64,000 nucleotides of DNA from Platerodrilus igneus (lineage: Eukaryota; Arthropoda; Insecta; Coleoptera; Lycidae): assembly GCA_036346225.1 (NCBI GenBank), contig JARFIW010001480.1, positions 10,881,001 through 10,945,000 on the forward strand, read 5' to 3'. The position numbers were made by a program, and so were the translations under genes. This document shows positions 45,126 to 54,830 of this stretch, in pieces (the first letter of the stretch is position 1; each line of letters begins with the position of its first letter). The notes under the pieces were generated by a model. The model saw nothing but the letters and a program-made list of their open reading frames with translations. It had not been told where the DNA came from and made no database searches.

Positions 45126-45915
45126 TTTCCTTCCTGCCGACAAACCAAACGATACTACTTTAAAATTATCGATTTTTCCCTCTATGGAAAATCCTATGTA
45201 CCTCCTAGAATTTTTGTGTAATGGAATCCGCCAGAATGAATTCCTTAAATCTACTTTACTAAAAATAAACTTGCCACTTAATCTCGTCAAAAGTGTGTCC
45301 ATGGATGTTGGACAATGGAATTGCGGTTTGGTCCGTTGATTAATTTTACGTGCATCTTTAATTAATTCTGCCTTCACCTGCTCCCGATATGCTGCTGTTG
45401 CTTCTACCCCCACTAATTCTGCATGTTTTTGTACTAAAGCTTGAACCTCTACTCTCCTATCCTCTGGACATCTTATTGTGTTGATCTGTTTTACTCCATC
45501 ATCCTCTACCTCTACTACATTAATACTCAACCCTGTGTCATCCTCTGTGACTTCATAACTGCCCTTCCATGGCACTACCCTATCCTTAATCCTTATTACC
45601 TTCCGTTCCATATCTATCAAAACCCCTAACTGCATCATACAGTCAACACCTAAAATGCTCTGAAACTTCAGTCCAGGTACAATTACAAACTCCTGTTCAC
45701 AGCTTAAACCTCCTATATCTATCCTAAGCACCACAACACTATTTAATACAGCAAACTTCTTTTTATTAGGAGCTACTAAATGGCTACGCTTTATAGGCAT
45801 AATTCTATCACAAACCTTATCCCTAATTTTGCTGACGAATTCCTCCGATATTAAACTCGCCTCTGCCCCTGTATCAAGTAATACTTCTACATTATTCTCA
45901 AAATTTCTATATTAA
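45126..45915 (-). pseudogene. Ty3/gypsy protease and truncated reverse transcriptase
   Basis: From 45915 on the minus strand the frame is open. It gives VEVLLDTGAEASLI (45888-45852), the aspartic protease active site with its catalytic Asp, and later SILGVDCMMQLG. The RT start follows (YREQVKAEL), but it is joined directly to DARKINQRT. About 30 residues that normally lie between these blocks are missing without a frame break. FSKVDLRNSFWRIPLH has the first RT aspartate. Homology stops just after VVSFGL, before the YLDD box, where the polypyrimidine tract begins. The remaining frame down to 44919 is not pol sequence. The element is therefore dead, though this stretch has no internal stop. Confidence 0.85.
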
Positions 45916-46611
45916 CAATTGGCAAACATAATTTTCCTCAGTTTCTGGCTCTACTTCCTCCTCAATTTTGAAAAATTCACGTGGATGTTCATATACATTT
46001 ACACTGAAATCTAGTGGTCTGTCGCGTTCTAAAAATCCTGTCCAGGTCTGTTTTCCCTACTTGGTCCTGGTCTAGCCGTCACCTCAGCGTATGTCCTAGG
46101 CGTTTCCACTCGTTCCGTGTCTGTATTAGCAGTCCCCTCATGTCCGGTGAACTATTCCTTCTGGTAGGTTCCGATCTCGGTGCAGGTCCCTTCCTAAACT
46201 ATTACTTCTAACGTATGGTCGTCGCTGTTCCCAATTCTGTCGCTGGTATCTGTAACTATTCCTCTTCTAGCATAGTTGTCCCGTCTATTGTCAAACCTAA
46301 CTGTATTGATCTGTCTTTCCCTATTATCCCGAGGTCGTCCACTACTTACGTCGTCGTACCTCTGCAGGTATTCTAAAACATTTCTCTGTCCACTATGTTC
46401 TGTAGTGCTACGTGTTGTCTTACTTCTACCTCGAAGTGTCGTGATAAATACTTGATAATTTGTCGGTCCGTCAGTGGTGGGTTCAGTTGCTTTGCTATGC
46501 TATACTTGCGTATAGCATATTGCTCCCTACTTCCTGAAAATTCTCCTTTAAATTTCCCTGTGATTAAGTCGTCTCGTACCTGGTCTTGTCTGTGGTCACT
46601 CCAGTAGTGCT
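45916..46611 (-). pseudogene. Ty3/gypsy gag C-terminal part, frameshifted
   Basis: The minus strand continues the gag frame after a one-base shift at about 46612: KHYWSDHRQDQVRDDLITG, then RKYSIAKQLNPPLTDRQII and a YLSRHFEVEV block to about 46385. These are the C-terminal capsid blocks of insect Ty3/gypsy Gag. The next part is rich in Arg, Asp and Asn with no CCHC zinc knuckle, so nucleic-acid binding was probably by basic residues. Several stops interrupt the rest up to the protease. Confidence 0.7.
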
Positions 46612-47334
46612 TTAAAATCTGTCTTCAAAGTCCGTGTAGGTGTCTATGTCCTGTCCTACTAAATTGTACCATGCTTCCGCGTTGTCTTTCAATAAAGCCT
46701 TTATCGTATTCAGTTTAGTCTGTTCGTCAAATAAATTTCCCACTAGATTTCTTACACTATTAATAAAAATTTGTGGATTTACCCTGTTATCGCCATAAAA
46801 CTTCATGTGTTGGTCCAATGATACTCCACCTGTAGAAAATCTGGGACCATCCCCCGTTAAATTTGATATGTTGTATTTAATACTACTAACTTCGCGTTCT
46901 ACCCTGCCTAACTGATCCCTACATGAGTCCGTTACTTCAGTCATTTTTGTATTAATCTCTTCTTCACAAAAAATGCGTACTTCGGACCTTAAATGTCCCA
47001 TTTCCTGTCGAAGACCTGTAATATCACGCTCATTTTTTTCAACCCTATTTTCTACTTCCCCCAGTTTCACGGTAAGACTATCTTTAAATTCTGTAAATTC
47101 TTTAGTATTTTGTTCAATTTTCCCGCTTATCTGCTCTAATTTTTGGTTGGACTCCTCCCTCGCTCTATTAGATTCATCCCTAGCTCTATTAGCTTCATCG
47201 TTCGTCCTCTCTAGCATTCTCATTATCATCTCGTTTCCTTGGTCCCCTGATTCCATCCTCGACTGATCTCTACTGCCTCCAGCTTCTTCCATTTTCGAAA
47301 TTTTTTTCACACAATGCACTATCGTCACTTCCAA
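46612..47334 (-). CDS. Ty3/gypsy gag, N-terminal coiled-coil and capsid part
   Basis: A 240-codon frame with ATG (a second ATG 14 codons on is equally plausible). Residues about 40-150 form a long charged heptad-type helix with repeated ANRARDESNRAREESN and later EVENRVEKNERD, a strong coiled-coil prediction. Residues 170-240 contain FYGDNRVNPQIFINSVRNL, LNTIKALLKDNAEAWYNL and FEDRF, the capsid N-terminal blocks of Ty3/gypsy Gag. The frame ends at a TAA, where a single-base change shifts the rest of gag. The 154 bp between its start and the primer binding site form a short leader. It would be expressed from the LTR promoter near 48785. Confidence 0.8.
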   Translation of the reverse strand: MEVTIVHCVKKISKMEEAGGSRDQSRMESGDQGNEMIMRMLERTNDEANRARDESNRAREESNQKLEQISGKIEQNTKEFTEFKDSLTVKLGEVENRVEKNERDITGLRQEMGHLRSEVRIFCEEEINTKMTEVTDSCRDQLGRVEREVSSIKYNISNLTGDGPRFSTGGVSLDQHMKFYGDNRVNPQIFINSVRNLVGNLFDEQTKLNTIKALLKDNAEAWYNLVGQDIDTYTDFEDRF

Positions 47335-47487
47335 TTTCCACTCCTTGACTCCTTAACCACTCTTTTCTCTGCATACGTTCTAATCACTCACACACTCTAA
47401 AATACTCTTAAATTTATACACAAACAGAAACTCTCTCTGTCAGATCGCCAGTTTCCTGGAATAAAATCACAAAAATTTTATTTGGAA

Positions 47488-47510
47488 TTCGAGCCCCACG
47501 TTGGGCGCCA
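47488..47510 (-). promoter_or_regulatory. Primer binding site for tRNA-Lys(CUU)
   Basis: The plus strand reads GAGCCCCACGTTGGGCGCCA (47491-47510), preceded by TTC. This equals the 3' end of insect-type tRNA-Lys with anticodon CUU including CCA, as I remember that tRNA; the match extends beyond the usual 18 bases into the T arm. In the minus orientation it is therefore complementary to the primer and lies between the LTR and gag, as required. Confidence 0.85.
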
Positions 47511-47690
47511 AGAAATGCTGTGAAACCTACAAAATCCGTGAACTACGCTTTATAATCGAGCCTCACTTTTGGGCGTCAAGAATGCTGTGAATCCTTCAAA
47601 ATCCGGGTACTCCAATTTTCGAATCGAGCCCCACGAATTGTGCGTCAAAGAATGCTGTGAAACCTACAAAAAGCTATTCATTACCTTAAC
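47489..47690. repeat. Primer-site/LTR-edge unit repeated three times
   Basis: TCGAGCC at 47489, 47556 and 47624, and TGCTGTGA at 47516, 47583 and 47653, define units of about 67-70 bp. Each has a tRNA-Lys 3'-end-like part (GAGCCCCAC-TTGGGCGcCA, progressively diverged), a short A-rich spacer, TGCTGTGAA-CCTACAAAA, and linker. Only the first unit has an intact primer site. Confidence 0.85.
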
Positions 47691-49735
47691 TGTGTTGGTC
47701 CATTGACTTTCTTTCGTTAATCGCCTCGGCTGCTCCCCTAGATAAACCTTCATCCTCATTCATAAAAAAAAAAAAAACACATTCCTACCACAAACATCAA
47801 CGTTAACTCTATTTACATCAATATTCACAATACATTAAAATTTCAAAATTAAAAATTCAGCATAAATTTCAGTATCAGAAAATTTCAAGATATAAAGTTG
47901 TTATCATTTTAATGTGCATCCAAAATTAAAGTCCTTGTAGGATGCCTACTAATTAATATAACAATATATGCAGACCTGAGTCTGAGTACAAAGGGAGCAT
48001 CTACCACCCCTTTACGTTAATTAACCAGGTTTGTCTAATTGAGCTCAAAGACATACCCAAATTTTCATCATAGTCCAGAACATCAATACTAAATACCCCT
48101 TTCTACTTAAACAAGCAAATTTCACCTTAAAATTAAAATATTATTGTTAGTACAATTTCACTACTGTCCATTTTAAGTAAATCAATTATAAAGTTATTCA
48201 ACACACACCAAAATATCAAAGTTCGAACAAAATAGTATAATTTACCTGAAGGTTACTGCACTCGTAGCTTCAATGTACATCGTCCCTTTGTTAATTACAC
48301 CATTCCAACTGGGTTATATTTACGGCTTCTGATTCTCAACGCTTTTTTAAAATTTTCTCCATCACCATTTATTTAAAGTTGTTTCAGGGCTTTTCCGGAA
48401 CTCATCTGTGTATATCTGAACCTTGTTTTGTGGATCCAGTCATGTTTATGAACCATTTAATTATTAACACCCCCGAAAAATAGCAAAGAAATTCATGCTT
48501 CTTTCACCAATATACACCAAAACTCCCTACTTTTGTGTATTCATTTGTCGTTGCAAATTTGACTAATTGGTACTGTGATACTAAACTTTATTACCTTGTA
48601 TCTTTTTTTCTAAGTGCACTAAAGTACATTCATTGTAGCACGTAAAGAACAAGCTGTTTTAAATCACAAAAAATATTCGAGCAAACTGTTAAATTATTTT
48701 ATCAAACTCGAAAAACTAAAAAACACTGTTTAACGCATTGAATCAAGTCGCAGATCTAAGAGAGCTTGTTCATATTCCCCTGGGTATATATAGAGGTTAG
48801 CCTGTCTGTCGGTCGAGTCTCCAAAACGGACAATTCTAAAGAATTTCGCCTGCTATGTTCCCATTCCGCAGCCCGGCATGCGATTTTTACGAATTTTGCA
48901 CTCGCCCCAGTTAAATCTCAGAAATTCTCACACGGCACGCAAACATGTCCGAGAATAACTAATTAAATTTTGTACAGAAATTGTTGTTTCTACCTCTCAT
49001 ATGTGCATCTTATTTTCAACCAATCGTGACCCTCGTGACGTTGCTCATATCACGCCTTTAATTATTAGTGTCTTTGTCTTACGCACATTATCTTTCCTTC
49101 TCTAACCTGTTCTTAGTGGTGCAAATTGATATTCCTTACTTTCGATTATTTCAGTCCATGTGGACTATCTGGGTTAAATAACCCCGTATCGCGCCTTCCC
49201 GTGAATATTAAGCCACGGTTTCTGCAAGATTCTTTGTAACCATTAATTATCTGCAACATTTACGCAGAATGAGCTTTTTAAAAATACGCAGGTGTTTAAA
49301 CATCCTACTTCTAACTAACCCCTCTACGATTTGCATTTTATTGGGTTTTTACAAGTTTTTATAGATATTATATGTTACTAACGGTTCAATTAACTTCAAT
49401 TAAAATTAATATCCTTTAATTTTTAGTGACTCCTAATCAAATATTAATTATTATCTGTACATTTTGTTTAATACCGGTTACTTAAAATAGAGTTAATTAA
49501 TATAAATTTTGCACGTAATTTCTTTTTGTTTCTTTACGTAGAGCTTTTTAATACTGCTTCTTTTGATATAAAGCGTCTTGTACATGGTTTAAATCTCTTA
49601 TTTTTAATGAAACGAATGAATTTTTATTCTCCACGGTTTTTTAATAAAGCGTATTATCTAATAAAATTCCTTATACACGGTGATTAAAATTATTTGATGT
49701 AATTCATTAATTTTCTACCCTGGTCTAAATATGAG

Positions 49736-49767
<32 letters not shown>
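47653..49767 (-). mobile_element. Long LTR of the Ty3/gypsy element, copy 1
   Basis: About 2.1 kb that is collinear with 51843-53860. Shared blocks include TCATCCTCATTCATAAAA, ATTCCTACCACAAACATCAA, AAAGTCCTTGTAGGATGC, CCACCCCTTTACGTTAATTAA, GTTACTGCACTCGT and ATTTTCTACCCTGGTCTAAA. Position next to the primer site makes it the 5' LTR of the minus-strand element. It ends in a TA run at 49740-49767. If the edge repeats are counted, the LTR starts at 47516. Clear TG...CA ends are not visible because of the TA run. Confidence 0.8.
48783..48793 (-). promoter_or_regulatory. LTR TATA box, copy 1
   Basis: TATATATA at 48785-48792, followed on the minus strand about 21 bp later by a conserved CTCTCTTAGAT (48753-48764), where transcription would be expected to start. 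The same pairing is kept in the second LTR despite divergence around it. Confidence 0.55.
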
Positions 49768-49769
<2 letters not shown>

Positions 49770-51659
49770 CTGTGATAAGGGGTTGTTTAAGGGTGCACGT
49801 TATAGTAAAGGTCGTTCAGGAATGAGTAATTAGAATAGGCAGCAGAAAACTGCACTTATTTAAGGAAATAATTAAGAAATAGACATAGTTTGTAGATAGT
49901 GAGTAGTCAACACCCTGTATATAAAGTAGAAATAGTTTTTGGGCGACGCAGGTAAACATAGGAAGACGCATAGTTGGCGTAGGATTGAGAAATACATGTA
50001 TTAAGTAGATAGTAAATATTAAATACCCTGTAGATAAAGTTTAGTTAATTTAGGTAAAACAAATAAGGATATTTTTCAGTGGAAGCACGCGTATATTTAG
50101 AAATAAATGATAAAGTGTAATTAGACACGCATTAAAAAAAAGAGTTCCAGGCGATTAAATTAATACGGATATAGAAATAGAGTTTTTGGTAGTTTATATA
50201 AATGCGTACAAATATCTAACCATTTTTGATAAGAGAAATGATTAAAAATTGCGTGAATCGCATGTAAACATGAAAATTTAAAGTCGAGTTGCATCAGTTG
50301 TTTATGGAAAAGCAAGTAATCTATCAAAATACAGCATGTTGATAACGAAAGACAGCTGCGGGCAGGTTGTGATTATGGGGAATCGTGGAGCATTACATCA
50401 GAAACTGCTCTAAATGAAATTATTTGATTGGTCAGAAACAAGCCACGAGTTCTAGACCGTACCCACGGATGGAGTGGGAATTCGAGAATACATTAGCAAG
50501 CACATTGATAAGAAAGTCAGTTTTGAACTCGACGAAGGCCGAAGTGCGTTGCCATTAAAACAAAGTAATATGTAATAATTATAAAAGTGAAATAGAATGA
50601 GTGCGAATATGAAGATTATAATTGCCGTTTAAACGTAAGTACGCTTTTAATGAATTTATTGTAAACTAAGACATAAAAATAATAGGGCTTCGAGGTCTGA
50701 GGGAAATAGACTACGATTCTGATGTTAAGGGAAAAATACAGTAATACAATTTAGATGTCCAAGGGAAAAGAAGAATAATACAATTTGAAGTACAGGGGTG
50801 AAACAAACTACAATTTTAAGTCTGGGGCAAGAATGATAAAAGTCTAAGTTTGAAGAATTGAAATAAATTGGGGTGTATAATTTAATAATGGTGGTCCATA
50901 GTGTAATGGCAATAATTTGAATGGAATCCAGAATTGGGGAAGATCATTTTTATTGGAAGCGTCGATGTGAAAAAAAATAAAACCAGGTCAGATTTTTAGT
51001 TATAAGACATTTGTTTTTCTATATAAATTTTTATTTTATTTTTAATATTGAATTTACTAAATATGATATGCTTGTGAAAAAGTCAACAAAAGAGGTTGCA
51101 TACGTATAGAATGAGTAATATGATAACAGGTTTAGAATATTCTACACTTTGTTGGTAAAGATAATAAGTTTTTTTGGTGACTTTGGGTTTTGAGTAAATA
51201 GTAGATGGTTGTTAATAAATGAAATTTATAAGGTTAACTAATTAAAAAAAAATGTATTACAAATAATTTCAAAAGCTGTACATAACATATTGGTTTCATT
51301 ATATAAAATCGAAATTTACTGAATTTTATAATTCCAAATAAATGCTAGCCGAGGTCATAAGATTTAAATAGTACAAAGGCGAAGCCACAAGTTGAATAGG
51401 AAATAGGCGGTAACGTATCGAATTTTGCCATTGGTAGATAAAGTTGTTTGAAGATAAAGTCCAGTTGATAGCAATATTAAGAAGACAGCCGGCGGAGGAG
51501 ATAACTACAATTTATAGTGAATATTAAAATGGTGGTCCAATAATTTAGAGTACGTAGAAAATTAATAAGGTGCACAACGAAGGGGATCAAGAATTCCAGT
51601 TCATAGTAATAAAAATAACAGCCCAAAGTAGGGGCATGAAAATTCCGCGAATAGCATAG

Positions 51660-51661
<2 letters not shown>
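49768..51661. other. Unassigned 1.9 kb segment between two direct LTR copies
   Basis: Begins with TGCTGTGATAAGG right after the TA run of LTR 1 and ends at another TA run, after which TGCTGTGATACC starts the second LTR block. It is not gag or pol and does not match either LTR in direct or, as far as I can see, inverted orientation. The motif ACCCTGTA-ATAAAGT recurs inside it (49912 and 50030). There are no coding features. Confidence 0.5.

Positions 51662-51700
<39 letters not shown>
51662..51700. repeat. TA dinucleotide run
   Basis: About 19 AT units. Similar runs close LTR copy 1 (49740-49767) and LTR copy 2 (53818-53860). Confidence 0.95.
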
Positions 51701-51702
<2 letters not shown>

Positions 51703-53813
51703 CTGTGATACCTCACCATTATTCGTGAATTTTCGAATCGAGCCCCATCGTTGGGCCGTCAAGATTATGCTGTGAATCCTACAAAAAGCCTCACCAGAGT
51801 AAAAAAAAAATATTCGAGCCTCTCGAACTGGGCACCTAGATTTGCTGTGATTCTCGCCCTGTTGAATCTCTTCTGATAATCGCCTCTTTACTTTTTCCGC
51901 CTCGGCTGCTCACCTAGTTAAAACTTTCATCCTCATTCATAAAAAAAAACAAACACATTCCTACCACAAACATCAACGTTAACTCTATTTACATCAATAT
52001 TCATAATACATTAAAATTTGAAAATTAAATTTCAGCATAAATTTCAGTATCATAAAATTTCAAGTTTAAATTTGTCATCATTTTAATTTGCATCCAGAAT
52101 TAAAGTCCTTGTAGGATGCATACTAATGTAGTTAACAATATGTGCAGACCTAAGTCTGAATAAAAAGGAGCATCTCCCACCCCTTTACGTTAATTAAACA
52201 GGTTAGTCTAATTAAGCTCAAAGACAGACCCAAATTTTCATCATAATCAAAACATAAACTGCGAAATACTCCTTTCTACTTATACAAGAAAATTTCACCT
52301 TAAAATTAAAAATTTGTTGTTTATACAAATTCACTACTGTCCATTTTTATCAAACAAATTATAAAGGTATCCAACACCCACCAAAACATCAAAGATCGAA
52401 CAAAATTGTATAATTTACCTGAAGGTTACTGCACTCGTGGCTTCAATGCACATCGGACTTGCTAATTCCACCATTCCAGCTGGTTTATGTTTACGGCTTT
52501 AGATTCTGAACGCTTTTAAAATTTTTGTACACTACCATTCGTCTAAATTGATTCAGTACTTCTCAGGAACTCATCTATGTATATCTAAATCTTGTTTTGT
52601 GGATCCAATCACGTTTACGAATAACACTTGATTACTCACTCCCGAAAATTAGCAAAGCAATTCATGATTAGTTCACGCTATACAAAGCTGCATACTTAAA
52701 TGTATTTATTTATCGCTACTTATCTATCTTTTCTAAGTGCACTAATGGATAATAACTTGTATCGTAACACGTATTCTGCTTGCAGTATCGTATAACATTA
52801 AAAAATAAAGAGAGAAAACTGTTTAAAGTATTCAATAAAATCCAAAAATCTAAGAGCCAAACTGTTTAAAGTATTGAATTAAAATCGAAAATCTAAGAGA
52901 GCGCAACTCATATTAGCACGGGTTTATATAATAGACGGCTTGCACGTCGGATTTGTCCCCAACGGACAATTTTTAGAATTTCGCATTCTCTGTTCCCTTT
53001 CGACCGTCCGGCACAGCGATTCTACTAAACTTTGCACACGTCCAAGTTGAAAATCGAAGAATTTTCATACGGCTCGCAAACACGTCCGCGAACAACTAAT
53101 TAATTTTACACACCAACTGCTATGCTTTCCCCTTTCATGTTTGCATCTTATTTCAACCAATCGCAGCCCTAGTGAAGCTTCTCAAATCACGCCTTTATTA
53201 TCCGTGTCTCTGCTTTACGCTTTTATCCATCCCTTTCTACCTTGGTCTGAGTGGTGCAAATCGATATTCTTTACTATCGGTTATTTCAATCCACGTGGAT
53301 TCTTATTTGAGTTAAATAACCGCTCAACTAACCTTCCCGTTAATATAAGCTACGGTTTATCCGACCGTTTGCAATATACGCAGAATTTTCATGTTTATCC
53401 AAACAAATTAAACTGAAATTGACTTTTAAAAATACGCATGTGTTCAATCGTAATACTTCTACGATTTGGATATTCCACGTATTTTAATCCTCTTGATAGA
53501 TTTGTATGCTAGCAACGCGTTTCATATTTGGTATTATTGGGTTTTTGAAAGCTTTTATGCATATTATACCTTAATAATCGTTCAATTAACTCCAATTAAA
53601 ATAATAATGAATGGCATTGACTTCTATCCTTTAATTTTTAGCGAATACTAATTAAATATTAATTATTATTTGTACACTTTGTTTAATACCCGTTACTTAA
53701 AATTGAATTAATTAATATAAATTTCGCACGTAATTTCTATTTGTTTCTTTATACAAGGTGATTAAAATTGTTTGATGTCGTTAACTAATTTTCTACCCTG
53801 GTCTAAATTTGAG

Positions 53814-53860
<47 letters not shown>
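51701..53860 (-). mobile_element. Long LTR with primer-site units, copy 2
   Basis: Direct repeat of 47516-49767. TGCTGTGA occurs at 51701, 51768 and 51843, with tRNA-Lys-like TCGAGCC at 51738 and 51814, so the edge repeat is present here too, in diverged form. The LTR body is collinear with copy 1 but differs by many substitutions and indels. In the promoter region a 44-bp segment (AAACTGTTTAAAGTATT...) is duplicated (52818-52905) relative to copy 1. It ends in a TA run at 53818-53860. A plus-strand frame at 53141-53416 is spurious. Confidence 0.8.
52921..52933 (-). promoter_or_regulatory. LTR TATA box, copy 2
   Basis: On the minus strand TTATATAAA, about 22 bp before CTCTCTTAGAT (52891-52901). 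Placement equals copy 1. Confidence 0.55.
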
Positions 53861-53864
<4 letters not shown>

Positions 53865-53879
53865 GTAATGAAAACAAGA

Positions 53880-54830
53880 TAAAATAATTTTTTGAAAAAT
53901 TATTATCCACATATTTTTGGACTAGAATGTTAATTTAACAAAAATTGATTTTTTTTCTGAAAAATTTAAACGCCTGTAACTCGTCAACGTTTCAACGAAA
54001 GAAACTGTACGACGTCTCATTTTAAAGATAATTAAAATATCTTTAAGTAAAATACATAATATTACTGCCTTCAACCAATCAGAAAAGTTATTTTCCAAAA
54101 TGCACTTAAAAATGACATTTTTTCATATTTTTTGCTCTTAACTTCAAGCTATTTTTACCGAAATAGACTCATACATACATCAACGTGTTCAAAATTTTAT
54201 TCTCTTCTACTTTTATTGTACATACTATATGTGTACGACCTATACTTTCAGAGGTAATACTGATTTTTACATGCAAAACATCCACTATCAACATAAAAAA
54301 GTCTTTTAATTAATAACTCGTCGAATTTGCGCCGCACAGAAATGAATAATAAACCGAATTGTTTGTAATTAGATTCTCTACAACTTTTATTTAAAACATT
54401 TTTCGATTCGAGAGTTCATTTTCAAGATATTAGTGAGAAATGCGCGACACGCGTAAGCGTTTTTGTTGCGTCGCAAAATTACCGATGTTTAAAAAATATA
54501 TATCTCTGCTCTATTTGGTCGCACAGACTTGAACAAAAAACATGATTGTACGAACTTTTGTACGCTACAATTTTGGTATTAACTTAAATTTCTGTAAAGT
54601 TGATATTTTCTGAGTTATTTGCGAAAATCTGATTTTTTGGACCCTTTGGACTCTCTCCTGCCCGCAACGTAGCGTCTAGACATGGAGAATTTTAATACGT
54701 TAATTATTACCCTAAAGCAAGCCTGTTTGCAAAGTTTCAGCCCAATCAGTATTATTTCCTCCAAATTTTTTCAGTTTACTGGGCTCATAGGAGTATACTC
54801 AATGCATAAGATTTGAAAGTATGTATGTCG
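53880..54830. repeat. Unclassified non-coding repeat-like block
   Basis: AT-rich sequence with recurrent phrases such as AACTCGTC (near 53978 and 54317), CAACGAAAGAAA and TTTTCAAGATATTAG, short CG-containing islands (GCGCGACACGCG near 54444) and no open frame. It starts immediately after the TA run of LTR copy 2. The style suggests a dispersed repeat, but no second copy is in this window. Confidence 0.35.

Noticed and set aside
44907..45221. Plus-strand 104-codon ORF
   Set aside because: It lies in the polypyrimidine tract and opposite the pol frame; composition artefact.
46973..47266. Plus-strand ORF of 97 codons rich in Leu and Ser
   Set aside because: Antisense shadow of the gag coiled coil.
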